45,802 nt of DNA from positions 1 through 45,802 of IMG/VR virus record IMGVR_UViG_3300026484_000025; one strand, 5' to 3'. The DNA comes from a virus. This document shows positions 8,016 to 16,811 of the stretch, piece after piece; positions within the stretch are counted from its first letter, which is position 1, and each line of letters opens with the position of its first letter. Made by a program: the position numbers and the translations under genes. Below the pieces are notes generated by a model. The model was given only the letters and a program-made list of their open reading frames with translations, was not told the origin of the DNA and searched no databases.

Positions 8016-10400
8016 TTAATAATTCATTTTATAATACTTACCTAGTTTTCTTATTATTCCTTCTGGTAACTCATTCCCTTGTTCATCTGTTGTATATATA
8101 GCATCAAGTAACATACCATCTTCTCCTCTTTCTCCTATACTATCTAACTCTTCAAAGGTAGTAGGAGTAACATCATTTGTAAGCTGAAAAGCTAATGTAT
8201 CTTTAGACTTCTTAAGCTTAGTATTCACAGCTTCTTGTTCTAATCTCTCAGTTCCTTTGAACTCCTCTGATGTATAAGGGAACTCTTGATTAGTAAATAT
8301 TTTTATAGATGCTTCAATAGGGTCTATATCTGGGAATTGTTTTATAGTTGCTAATATAATCTCTTGTGCTTTCTTAGCACTTTCTTCAGTATCTAGTTTA
8401 TATCTTTCACCTACTACTCCTATTAGATTTTCTAAAGATTTAACAATATTCTTATCACCCTTAAAACTCTCTAATTCATATTTAGGTTTCCAAGGCTCTC
8501 TCTCTACTATGTTCCCATCTCTATCTAGTTCAGTTCTAAATAAATAGTCCAATGCATCAGCTGTATTTAGTAAGTACTTACCTACATCCTCTCCATATAT
8601 TTTACCATAATCAGTTGCCTTCCCAACTATAGTACTAGTAGTATCCATAGTATTTTCAAAACCAGCCTTAGCCCAGTGTTTCCTATTATATTCAAGTATA
8701 GTACTTACTCTATTTGTGTAGGCATCTAGGCCTTTTTTGTCTATCATTCTAGTTTTAAAGCCATCTACACTTTGGCCATATATAGTTCCAGTATGTACAT
8801 CCTCAAATACCATATCATCAGGATTAATCTTCATTGTATCCAAAGCATCCATCATTACATCTTGCTGATTACTAGAGTATAGTGATAAGTCCAGTTTATA
8901 TGGGTCTGTTTTTAAGTAGGTGTTTATAGAGTCAATAATATCACTATGTTCTTGTCCATAAGAAGACATTGTATAATACATTACTTCAATCTCTTTTCTA
9001 AGTCCTACAGGTATTTTATGGTTATGCACCATATTGTTTAGTTCAGTCTTTTCAGTTCTAGTTTGCATATCTGGTGTAATACTAGGAGTACCATTGATAT
9101 ACTTCCAAGTATCCTGTAAGCTTAGATTTTCTTTTAGAGACATAGGAGATAGTGCTAAGTATTTACCTCTCTCTTTAGGGTCTGGAAATAGTGCATTAAA
9201 TGCTGAAGAGTCTGTTACCATAAGCTTCATTAATTGTCCATATGTACTACCAATATCATCAGTATTCATACTAGACTTAATTGCTTGTCTTGTATTTGCT
9301 AGCCTTTTACTATCTACACTTCCTTGGTTTTTAATCATCTCCCCTGCTCCAACCATATCACCATTATTCATATAAGAAATAATACTGTAATCTAATGCTT
9401 CTTGATATGCTTGCTTAGTTATCTTATTCTCTTGTCCCCAATTTGTAGTTTCTGCTGGGTTAAATACATAAGACTTTTGTCTGGCTTCCTCATATATACC
9501 ATATGTATTTCTATAGTCATTCTGCTTCTGTTCTGCTTTATCTCCGTAAGCATCAAAGAATGTGTCACCATCTGGCATGTCTAAGTATTGGTTGAGTACT
9601 TGGGGGTTCTTAGAGTCTTTAGTTAGTTCTACCTTAGTTAGTGCTTTAGCCTTTATTTCTCTCTCTTTAGCTTGTATCGCACCCTTAAGTTTATTCTTCT
9701 CTAATGTATAAGCCTCTTTACCTTTCTTCTCCTTAGTCTGTAAAAACATAGGAGACTGGAAAGGATGCATTACTTCTTCTGCTTCTTCCTCTGCTGCTTG
9801 TAGGCCTTTTCTTGAAGGCTCTGCTAATTTAATAATATCTGTTGCTCTTCTTATAGTAGAAATACTTAATGCCCTATTAATATTAACTAGGCCCATTCTG
9901 CTATTAAGCTTATTGTACTCTGCCACAAACTCTGAAGGGTCTTTATCGGTATTCTCTGGTCTAGCTGCCCAAGCTTCATGCCCTGCTGGTGCTGCATTTA
10001 AGTAGTTATCTGCTTCAGACTGTAGTCTATTTTCAAATTGAGTAGAGTATTCTCCTGCTGAATAGCCAAGAAATGAGTCTGTATAAGAGGTGGGCTTATC
10101 TGCAATATACTTATATTGTGACTCTAGCAGACTAGCTCTATCTTCTTTTCTGGCACTTAAATACTGCTCTGATGTGCTAAACTTAATCCAGTCTGCTTTA
10201 GCTTGATTAGCATTTGACACTTCTTCTATTTGTTTATACTTTCCGGCTAATCCTAGGGCTTCTCCTACTACTTTAGCATAGTCTTTATGTCCAGTACCTT
10301 TCGATATAAGACCTTTTACTGCTCTATCTGCTTTAGTCTTACCACTATCTGTAGGAGTAATAGTACTAGTATTAACTCCAAATTTCATATCTAATCCCAT
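8016..10400 (-). CDS. Internal virion protein, T7 gp15-like
   Basis: A 794-residue, highly charged, mainly helical protein with no membrane segment, directly downstream of the gp14-like gene and upstream of the gp16-like gene. T7 gp15 is 747 residues and has the same neighbours, so the assignment is by position, length and composition. It would form the periplasmic tunnel of the ejectosome. The start follows a good AGGAGA ribosome site at the end of the intergenic gap. No catalytic motif is seen. Confidence 0.65.
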   Translation of the reverse strand: MGLDMKFGVNTSTITPTDSGKTKADRAVKGLISKGTGHKDYAKVVGEALGLAGKYKQIEEVSNANQAKADWIKFSTSEQYLSARKEDRASLLESQYKYIADKPTSYTDSFLGYSAGEYSTQFENRLQSEADNYLNAAPAGHEAWAARPENTDKDPSEFVAEYNKLNSRMGLVNINRALSISTIRRATDIIKLAEPSRKGLQAAEEEAEEVMHPFQSPMFLQTKEKKGKEAYTLEKNKLKGAIQAKEREIKAKALTKVELTKDSKNPQVLNQYLDMPDGDTFFDAYGDKAEQKQNDYRNTYGIYEEARQKSYVFNPAETTNWGQENKITKQAYQEALDYSIISYMNNGDMVGAGEMIKNQGSVDSKRLANTRQAIKSSMNTDDIGSTYGQLMKLMVTDSSAFNALFPDPKERGKYLALSPMSLKENLSLQDTWKYINGTPSITPDMQTRTEKTELNNMVHNHKIPVGLRKEIEVMYYTMSSYGQEHSDIIDSINTYLKTDPYKLDLSLYSSNQQDVMMDALDTMKINPDDMVFEDVHTGTIYGQSVDGFKTRMIDKKGLDAYTNRVSTILEYNRKHWAKAGFENTMDTTSTIVGKATDYGKIYGEDVGKYLLNTADALDYLFRTELDRDGNIVEREPWKPKYELESFKGDKNIVKSLENLIGVVGERYKLDTEESAKKAQEIILATIKQFPDIDPIEASIKIFTNQEFPYTSEEFKGTERLEQEAVNTKLKKSKDTLAFQLTNDVTPTTFEELDSIGERGEDGMLLDAIYTTDEQGNELPEGIIRKLGKYYKMNY

Positions 10401-10411
10401 ATTATCTCTCC

Positions 10412-11053
10412 TTATAAATAACCATCAGACCTTACAGGCCCTTGCACTGGTGCTGCTTTAGTTGCTGTACTTGCTCCTCCTAGTGCACTACCTAGGGATA
10501 GTCCTGTAGAGGCACCACTTAATCCTGCACTTAGTATGTCCATACTATTCCCTTCATACACATTACTAGGTGTGGTCAATACAGTAGCCATATCTTCCCA
10601 AGCATTCCATAGTTGTACATTTAAATCATTCTCTGATTTATCTTTAGCATCTACTAAGCTATTAATCGTACTAGTAGTTTCACTCTCTGTTCTAGCTAGT
10701 GCCTTATTTCCTTCTATCTGTAAGGCTGCCATCTCTCTTCCTTTGCTCCTACCTGAAGTAAGTCCTTCTGATGAAGCTAAAGATGTACTAGTAGCTTTCT
10801 CAATCTCGGCTCCTACCTCTCTCTCTTTAGCGGCTCCTACCCTTAGTGCTTCATTAATAGCATTATCTGTTTGTTCTCTATTAACTGACTTCATTAAGGT
10901 AGTAGCTGCTTCTTGAGATGCATATGCTGCTTGAGCCCCTGCAATCTCTAATAGTCTTGCTTGGTCTGCTTGTTCTGCCGCTCTCTTTTGTTTATCTGCT
11001 TCAGCAAACATACTGAAAGCTGCCATACCACCTGCTGCTGCATATTGTATCAT
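10412..11053 (-). CDS. Internal virion protein, T7 gp14-like
   Basis: A 213-residue alanine-rich protein. A hydrophobic N-terminus (YAAAGGMAAFSMFAEADKQKRAAEQADQA) is followed by a long helix, and the C-terminus is glycine/alanine-rich (SAGLSGASTGLSLGSALGG). This is the standard make-up of gp14, which inserts into the outer membrane during ejection. Order and size (T7 gp14 is 196 residues) agree. It is one base from the gp13-like gene upstream and precedes the gp15-like gene. Confidence 0.78.
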   Translation of the reverse strand: MIQYAAAGGMAAFSMFAEADKQKRAAEQADQARLLEIAGAQAAYASQEAATTLMKSVNREQTDNAINEALRVGAAKEREVGAEIEKATSTSLASSEGLTSGRSKGREMAALQIEGNKALARTESETTSTINSLVDAKDKSENDLNVQLWNAWEDMATVLTTPSNVYEGNSMDILSAGLSGASTGLSLGSALGGASTATKAAPVQGPVRSDGYL

Positions 11054-11054
11054 C

Positions 11055-11417
11055 TTATTTCTCCTTACCTTTGTATGTTCCTTTATATATCATAGTGTCT
11101 CCATTAAAGTACCCTCCATTACTACTACATATTCTTTGTAGTACTTTATTATTACTATCACTATCTATTATAATAGTCCTACTTCTATCCTTAAGTAATG
11201 TAATTAAAGTTCTCCAATGAGGTTTACTATATTTATTATCTTTATTATGAGATATTACTACATCATACTCCCTATCTTCTAATGGAAAGAAAGAGATGAA
11301 ACCTATTACTTCTTCTTTATTCTTATCTAACCAAGTATAATAATTAAAATACTTATGTGTATTTATTGTATTCTCATCACAATACTTCTTAATAAACTTA
11401 AACAATTCCTCTTCCAT
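11055..11417 (-). CDS. GNAT-like protein at the T7 gp13 position
   Basis: A 120-residue protein with the strand pattern of a small acetyltransferase-fold domain (EEVIGFISFFPLEDREYDVVI then a helix LITLLKDRSRTIIIDS and an NxxxxRIC segment). T7-like phages carry gene 13, a GNAT-like virion-assembly protein, directly before gene 14, and this gene holds that place. The acetyl-CoA P-loop is not convincing, so activity is doubtful. A repeated 23-bp element (11448-11470) and an AAGGAGAG ribosome site precede it. Confidence 0.55.
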   Translation of the reverse strand: MEEELFKFIKKYCDENTINTHKYFNYYTWLDKNKEEVIGFISFFPLEDREYDVVISHNKDNKYSKPHWRTLITLLKDRSRTIIIDSDSNNKVLQRICSSNGGYFNGDTMIYKGTYKGKEK

Positions 11418-11447
11418 TATTACTCTCTCCTTATATGCTTGTAATAG

Positions 11448-11470
11448 TCATTTTAAGGTACCTAGAAGGC
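11448..11470 (-). promoter_or_regulatory. Copy of 23-bp box STAGGTACYTTAAAATGA with upstream hairpins
   Basis: On the minus strand this reads TAGGTACCTTAAAATGA after GCCTTC. It is shared with 41057-41079 and 44853-44875 and differs from them at only a few bases. It lies in the 68-base gap before the gp13-like gene. Inverted repeats just upstream (GCTA-GAAA-TAGC and AAGGC...GCCTT) can fold. TAAAAT could be a host -10 box, or the unit could be a terminator or RNase III-type processing site; sequence alone does not decide. Confidence 0.5.
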
Positions 11471-11485
11471 AAAGCTATTTCTAGC

Positions 11486-11692
11486 CTAAGCCTTACTATA
11501 GAAGTACCACCCAAAGGCTCTTACACCTATCCACATTATTGTAGCATTAATCTTATTAGATTTTCTTAGAACACATCTATACAGAAGTTCATCTGCTTGT
11601 GCTCTATTAATTCTTTTATTCTCATACCTTCTATCATGCATACAACAACAACTACTCCACTCCCCGTCTGGATATAAGGTACAACAATTCAT
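11486..11692 (-). CDS. Small Cys-rich protein with phospholipase A2-like CCxxHD motif
   Basis: A 68-residue protein contains SSCCCMHDRRYE (about residues 13-24), which fits the phospholipase A2 catalytic pattern C-C-x(2)-H-D-x(2)-Y. It is followed by a helix with a second Cys (ADELLYRCV) and an aromatic C-terminus (VRAFGWYFY). Small bacterial and phage proteins of this shape have EW..CC..HD, then a Cys-bearing helix and a GW end. It would attack membrane lipid or be a fold relative without activity. It is preceded closely by the fibre-assembly gene at 11694, with no clear ribosome site of its own, suggesting coupled translation. Confidence 0.5.
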   Translation of the reverse strand: MNCCTLYPDGEWSSCCCMHDRRYENKRINRAQADELLYRCVLRKSNKINATIMWIGVRAFGWYFYSKA

Positions 11693-11693
11693 A

Positions 11694-12131
11694 CTAATAA
11701 GTAGGAAGCTCAGCTAGTACCTCATCTACTGTCGGCATAGGCCTAGTACCTGATTGAACATCAACCTCAATCTGACCAGCTACTACCCAGCAAGAACTAG
11801 CCCAAGCACCCAGTGCTTCGGCTTCAGATTGAAAGTCATTTATATAACCAACATATTTACCAATAGCATTTATGTTGTCATACCTAAGACTTTGAGCTTT
11901 AGTATCTAAGTGATTTTGGATTGCACCATTGAAAGCTTTTTGTTGTATTTGTATTTCAAGTCTATTTTCTTCATCCAATATTTCTTGTTCGGTTTTGTCC
12001 CAAATACCAAACAATTTAAAACTTCTAACCTGTGCATCTGTTATGAATTCTAAGTCTTCACCATATCCCTGTTCTATTTGCTTATCATCATAAGCAAACA
12101 CCTCATTTTTATCATTTTTAAAGTAATTCAT
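11694..12131 (-). CDS. Tail-fibre assembly / fibre-associated protein
   Basis: A 145-residue protein with an N-terminal beta segment (MNYFKNDKNEVFAYDDKQIEQGY), a central charged helix, and a C-terminal pattern QSEAEALGAWASSCW...RPMPTVDEVLAELPTY. This pattern is widespread in proteins encoded directly after phage tail fibres and usually annotated as fibre assembly or tail protein. It lies ten bases after the T7-type fibre gene. CpG is more frequent here than in the core, which fits exchange together with the fibre tip. Molecular role is inferred from position. Confidence 0.6.
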   Translation of the reverse strand: MNYFKNDKNEVFAYDDKQIEQGYGEDLEFITDAQVRSFKLFGIWDKTEQEILDEENRLEIQIQQKAFNGAIQNHLDTKAQSLRYDNINAIGKYVGYINDFQSEAEALGAWASSCWVVAGQIEVDVQSGTRPMPTVDEVLAELPTY

Positions 12132-12141
12132 ACTGTTCCCT

Positions 12142-13776
12142 TTATCTTAATTCAAACCAGCTTCTAAAAGAATTAGAAGTATTTGCCTTGTATGTATCTC
12201 CATCTGGAACGATAAAAGTCATTGTTATATCTTCACCATCGGGAAGAACATTACTTGCGATTTTCACTCCATTTACATAAAACTCATCAATACCATTAGA
12301 AGAAGCATTATATGAAACTACAACCATTATTGGTTTCCCAGTTGAATTTGTATATGTAACATTATCACTTCTACTTGCTAAAACATTTTGCCAAGTTTGA
12401 TTTATCCCTATAACATCTGCTTTATCAGCTTTATTGCCTAAACCACTATCCATCTGAGCTTTACTTACAGCTTCATCAGCATTAACTGCATCAGCAACTT
12501 TAAAAGTTTGAGTAGCACTACCATTTAAACCTGCTTTTGTATCTAGTAGCTGATCATCTTCACTTTTAGTGTAATGATCATCTAATACAAATGCACCATA
12601 AGCTACAACATCAACTATGTCACCAGCAGAAGCACCAACAGCTAATACAATATCTGCACCACTACTAGTATCAACATCTACACCATTCTCTAGCTTTCTA
12701 CCATTTAGGTACACATCAGCAAATCCTGCATCATACCCACCAGTAATATTAAATGTTGTTTGCTCAGCAGTTGCAGTGAACACTTGTCTTACACTAGTAC
12801 CATTAATAACTGTACCAGCTGCTCTCCAACCATCTGTGTCATATAATCGTAACCCTTTTAAGCTAGCATCTGAGGACGTATTTAGGTACATATCCCCTAC
12901 CACAGTAGCACTACCATCTGGTCTTGTAGATGGGTCAGTTTCACTAGGTGGGTAGTATGTATCTGCATACCTACTTACGTCATCTATACTATTACTAACA
13001 GTAGTAACCTCAACTATGCTGCCAGCAACTACTGACACATCTGTACTATTAGCTGCTATAGTGTCTATAGCATCGTAGTGTGGGCTTACTAATGCTTCCT
13101 TACTAACTACAGTTTCTTCCATTACAGCTACATTAGCCTCACTAGTAGCTGCATTGCTTTCAGATGTACTAGCATTAGTCTCTGAGACACTAGCATTAGT
13201 TTCTGATGTAGCTGCATTATTCTCACTAACTAGGGCATTTAGCTCAGATGTCTTAGCATTATTCTCACTAACTAGAGCATTAGCTTCTGATGTAGCTGCA
13301 TTAGCTGCTGATGCAGATGCACTACTTGCACCAGCAGAGGATGTTGTAGCACTAGCTGAAGCACTAGCTGCACTGTTCTGTGCCTGTAGTGCTGCCTCTT
13401 CAGCCTTTTCAACTGAAGGCTGTGCTAAAGTTTCTCCAAATTCATCAGCTGTAGTAGCAACCTCTACCCATATAGTACTACCCATAACAGGATTAGTATA
13501 AAATAGTATACTGTTATCTACTACTTGCCACTTATCTACTGTTACTAAGTCGAAAGATGCTGGAGCATTTGCTCCTCTCTTCCATATATTATCTGGATAA
13601 CTCCAGTCTGCTTGGTTTATACTCCCATCTACTAATATGTCTCCTGTACCATCTGAAGGTAGGGTATTATCATATATGTATATATAAGGTCTTGCAAACT
13701 GTGAGCTTCTTATAATAAAGTCAGATAGAAACCTATTTGTGTTCCCATCTGCAATATAGCTCTTTTTACTAATCAT
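12142..13776 (-). CDS. Tail fibre, T7 gp17-type N-terminal attachment domain
   Basis: A 544-residue protein. The first ~130 residues match the T7 gp17 tail-attachment domain in character (ADGNTNRFLSDFII, YIYIYDN, then DNSILFYTNPVMGSTIWV). A trimeric stalk follows (about 140-220), built of repeats like ATSEANALVSENNA. A beta domain with TFNITGGYDAGFADVYLNG comes next, and a C-terminal head (about 460-544). It attaches at the tubular-protein ring and binds the host surface. It follows the tubular B gene by 14 bases. The stalk repeats are protein-level coiled-coil repeats. Confidence 0.85.
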   Translation of the reverse strand: MISKKSYIADGNTNRFLSDFIIRSSQFARPYIYIYDNTLPSDGTGDILVDGSINQADWSYPDNIWKRGANAPASFDLVTVDKWQVVDNSILFYTNPVMGSTIWVEVATTADEFGETLAQPSVEKAEEAALQAQNSAASASASATTSSAGASSASASAANAATSEANALVSENNAKTSELNALVSENNAATSETNASVSETNASTSESNAATSEANVAVMEETVVSKEALVSPHYDAIDTIAANSTDVSVVAGSIVEVTTVSNSIDDVSRYADTYYPPSETDPSTRPDGSATVVGDMYLNTSSDASLKGLRLYDTDGWRAAGTVINGTSVRQVFTATAEQTTFNITGGYDAGFADVYLNGRKLENGVDVDTSSGADIVLAVGASAGDIVDVVAYGAFVLDDHYTKSEDDQLLDTKAGLNGSATQTFKVADAVNADEAVSKAQMDSGLGNKADKADVIGINQTWQNVLASRSDNVTYTNSTGKPIMVVVSYNASSNGIDEFYVNGVKIASNVLPDGEDITMTFIVPDGDTYKANTSNSFRSWFELR

Positions 13777-13790
13777 TAATTATTCTCCTA

Positions 13791-16091
13791 TTATGTTCTT
13801 GTGCTTCTTTGTGTAAATAAAGCTTCTATGTTTACTGTAGACAGCTCAAAACCTTTTGTAGGCTCTTCTTTAGAGCTACTAAATACTATCTCTACTTTCT
13901 TAGAGTTTGCCATAAGTGTGACTTTATCATCATTAATATATTCCCTTGTGTATGCAAGGTCTGTGTCTAACCAGACTAAGGTGTCCTCCCATGTTTCTGT
14001 ATCATACCATATCTTATATAAGTAATCATCCTCATTGAGAAGTACAAACTGGTCTGTACTTACTATAGATGTTACATACTTACTATTCTCATCAATTGTG
14101 TACTTAAATGTTCTTAGTTGGTATCTACCTCTTACTGTTCCTTTTCCTTCTTTATCTCTATAGAAGAATTCAGAGAAGTTTATATAAGAAGTATACCCTA
14201 CAGTACCTCTTGATGTATAAGTATCTATATACTCTACATCTGTAATCTTTCCTGGTACCTCTAAGCTCATCCTTGTCAAATCACCTGTTGTGAATAAAAT
14301 ATATAAATCATTATTAATAATATGAGTGCTTAAAATATTATCAGAGAACTTCCACTTGTGAAATGCATTCTGTAATTCTTCTTTTCCTCTTGTAACATTT
14401 GTTAGTATAACTAACTCAGTAGGATTGTCTTCTTCTTCTATAAATGTATAGCCTAATACATCATGCCCTATAATTCTACTTACTGATTTATCTATATAAG
14501 ATGGTAAGTGTATTGTCATAGGAGATGCTTCTGTATATTGATTTATAATATCTCTGATGCTGTAAGAGTATATCTGACTATACCCACCTGCTTGATTACT
14601 AAATAGTATTCTATTACCAATAGCTACTGCATCTGCCTTACTTCCATATGTGTAATTACTAAGTGCTATAATTGTTGCCGAGCTAGGTGTTAAAGGCCCA
14701 TCAGCAGAGCTTGTAAGAGCAAACTGTGTATCATCTGAGAATAGTATAAGTGTACCTGCTGTAGGCACTGCATGCCTTAGTATAGTAACATCTTGACTAG
14801 CTACTGCTAAATCAATAGGGTCATCATCTAAAACAGCTTGTAATGTTTGTATAAAGAAATGGCCATAATCACTAGTTCTTGATAGTACAATACTATCATC
14901 TGTTATAAGCCCCATTCTATTTCTATGAAAGAATATAGAATTTATACTTTTACCTATAAAAGAAGGGTCATCTATTGTATCATCACCTCCTGCTTCTCTT
15001 TGCCCCCACATGCTTACTCCTGTAGGCCCTGTAGTACTATTATCCCCATCTAATACTTCTTTGTATGTATCAAAGCAGAAACCTCCATCAGCCATTCTAT
15101 ATAGAACATGTGGCATAGTTGTACTGTCTAGTGTAGTAAGACTTCCTGGTGATGCTATTTCTGTCCAAGCCTTATCAAGGAATGAATATTGTAAATAGTA
15201 ATCATCAAATTCCTGTGAAGTTCCTCCTGAAATTTTAACAATAAAACCATCTAATGCTTCTGGTAGAGAGTATGGAAGTTTGTCGCTAGAGTCTAGTGTT
15301 TTCCATACACCTAATGATGCTTCATCCCCAAAAGAGTCAGTCCAGTCCCAAGAGGTTCCTGTAAAATTTAATGTATAACATACAGAGTCTTTAGAATAAG
15401 GTGCTTTACTTGTACTACTATATTTTCTAAACTCACTTGCAATTAATTCTGATGTATCAAGATGTGCTTCAGTATACCCAGGTCTTGTTTCTGCATATCC
15501 TTTTACCTCTTTATCATTTAAGTTATAGGTATAACCTAATGTCCTATATCCTGCATTTGTATTAAAGAAGGAGTCCTGAGACTTTTCTTTAGTAACAACA
15601 CTTGCTGTCTTTTTAATCCAGTAGAAAGCCATATTACTATAACCAGCAGTACTACTTGTAGCTGTTGTAAAAGATGTAGTAGTCTTAGTATTTAGTATAA
15701 AAGTATGGTCTGCTATAGTTATAGTCTTAAATGTATTTTTAGCTGTATATCCTAGTGCTGCTACTAAGTATGTATTATATGTACTAGTGTGTAAGTGTGT
15801 TCCATCTACATTATATACATAGATATAACCATTACCAGGAATAATTACCATATATTGCTCATTACCTGTCCCTCTGTCATATGTGTATACAAAGGCCCCT
15901 GAAAGGTCTGTAGGAAGTTCTGATAAATTAGCTACAGAATTCAAAGGGTTTCTCCTTAGTATGCCCCTTGTTATTGAAGGTATACAGTTTACCATCTCAG
16001 ATACCTGACTATCAAATCTTCCTTCTTGATATTGTTGTGTTACACCAGCAGATAGACTACTAAGTGTATTATTTATTAATTTACTGCCCAT
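13791..16091 (-). CDS. Tail tubular protein B, T7 gp12-like nozzle
   Basis: A 766-residue protein starts GSKLINNTLSSLSAGVTQQ, close to the N-terminus of podoviral tubular B proteins, and includes GRFDSQVSEMVNCIPSITRG and FHRNRMGLI, which are family-typical. T7 gp12 is 794 residues. It forms the tail nozzle and binds the fibres. Its start codon overlaps the stop of tubular A (TAATG), so the two are coupled. Confidence 0.9.
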   Translation of the reverse strand: MGSKLINNTLSSLSAGVTQQYQEGRFDSQVSEMVNCIPSITRGILRRNPLNSVANLSELPTDLSGAFVYTYDRGTGNEQYMVIIPGNGYIYVYNVDGTHLHTSTYNTYLVAALGYTAKNTFKTITIADHTFILNTKTTTSFTTATSSTAGYSNMAFYWIKKTASVVTKEKSQDSFFNTNAGYRTLGYTYNLNDKEVKGYAETRPGYTEAHLDTSELIASEFRKYSSTSKAPYSKDSVCYTLNFTGTSWDWTDSFGDEASLGVWKTLDSSDKLPYSLPEALDGFIVKISGGTSQEFDDYYLQYSFLDKAWTEIASPGSLTTLDSTTMPHVLYRMADGGFCFDTYKEVLDGDNSTTGPTGVSMWGQREAGGDDTIDDPSFIGKSINSIFFHRNRMGLITDDSIVLSRTSDYGHFFIQTLQAVLDDDPIDLAVASQDVTILRHAVPTAGTLILFSDDTQFALTSSADGPLTPSSATIIALSNYTYGSKADAVAIGNRILFSNQAGGYSQIYSYSIRDIINQYTEASPMTIHLPSYIDKSVSRIIGHDVLGYTFIEEEDNPTELVILTNVTRGKEELQNAFHKWKFSDNILSTHIINNDLYILFTTGDLTRMSLEVPGKITDVEYIDTYTSRGTVGYTSYINFSEFFYRDKEGKGTVRGRYQLRTFKYTIDENSKYVTSIVSTDQFVLLNEDDYLYKIWYDTETWEDTLVWLDTDLAYTREYINDDKVTLMANSKKVEIVFSSSKEEPTKGFELSTVNIEALFTQRSTRT

Positions 16092-16747
16092 TAAAAGTCT
16101 CTCCTACTTGTGCTCCCATATAGTCCTTGTTGTAAGTAACCATTATGTATTCTAGTACTTACTCTGTCATTAAGTATCTTATAGTCTTGCGACTGTAACT
16201 GTCTTCTCTGTAAACTTACTAGAGCATCTCCCTCATCTCTAATAGCAAAAGAGTCTGTCTCTGTAGAACCAATTACCTTTTGTTGAAACTTTCTTGCAGC
16301 TCTCATTGCTATGTATTCATAAGCTTCTGTAGGCAGTGTGTCATAATCTACTAACCAAGTGATATCTGCTTCTAGTTGATTGTCTATAACAAATGTATAA
16401 TACTTGTAATCATAAATACTTCCATTCTTTAATACATATCTATGTCTATCACTTGTGTTTCCAAAATCTATTCTCAATGTGTTAGGAGGCATAGTAATAA
16501 AACCCTCACTATCAGGAACTAATTTAAAGTTATAATCAGTATTGAAATACCAACCTTTAGATTGTACCTCTACCATTACTGTTTCTACTACTCTTCTTGC
16601 TGTATCTCCATCAGTACCTATCTGTAGAGAGTCTACTAAAGTCCCATCAATTAGAGGAACCTCACCTATTACAAGTAAACATTGATTAATCATATCTAAT
16701 TTACTTTTACTATATATAGTCCCATCTGTAAAAATTGTTGAACTCAT
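16091..16747 (-). CDS. Tail tubular protein A, T7 gp11-like adaptor
   Basis: A 218-residue protein with the characteristic KLDMINQCLLVIGEVPL N-terminus, followed by VVETVMVEVQSKGWYFNTDYN and a C-terminal ARKFQQKVIGSTETD helix, all hallmarks of the gp11/adaptor family. It connects portal to nozzle. It follows the capsid gene after a terminator-like hairpin, the same order as T7 (gene 10, terminator, gene 11). The ribosome site is AAAGGAG about eight bases before the ATG. Confidence 0.9.
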   Translation of the reverse strand: MSSTIFTDGTIYSKSKLDMINQCLLVIGEVPLIDGTLVDSLQIGTDGDTARRVVETVMVEVQSKGWYFNTDYNFKLVPDSEGFITMPPNTLRIDFGNTSDRHRYVLKNGSIYDYKYYTFVIDNQLEADITWLVDYDTLPTEAYEYIAMRAARKFQQKVIGSTETDSFAIRDEGDALVSLQRRQLQSQDYKILNDRVSTRIHNGYLQQGLYGSTSRRDF

Positions 16748-16776
16748 TTATTATACTCCTTTTGTTTAAACATAAT

Positions 16777-16798
16777 AAGAGCCTCCTAAGAGACTCCT
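16777..16798 (-). terminator. Terminator-like hairpin between capsid and tubular A genes
   Basis: On the minus strand AGGAGUCUC-UUAG-GAGGCUCUU can form a stem of about nine pairs with G-U wobbles and a four-base loop, followed by AU-rich sequence. It lies right after the capsid stop. T7 has its class III terminator at exactly this place, which lets capsid be expressed above downstream tail genes. The U-tract is weak, so termination would be partial. Confidence 0.55.
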
Positions 16799-16811
16799 AT
16801 ATGACTAACTC

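Noticed and set aside
13140-13400. Short tandem repeats that could suggest a CRISPR array
   Set aside because: They are codon repeats for the Ala/Ser/Asn-rich stalk of the tail fibre, in frame and imperfect, with no spacers.
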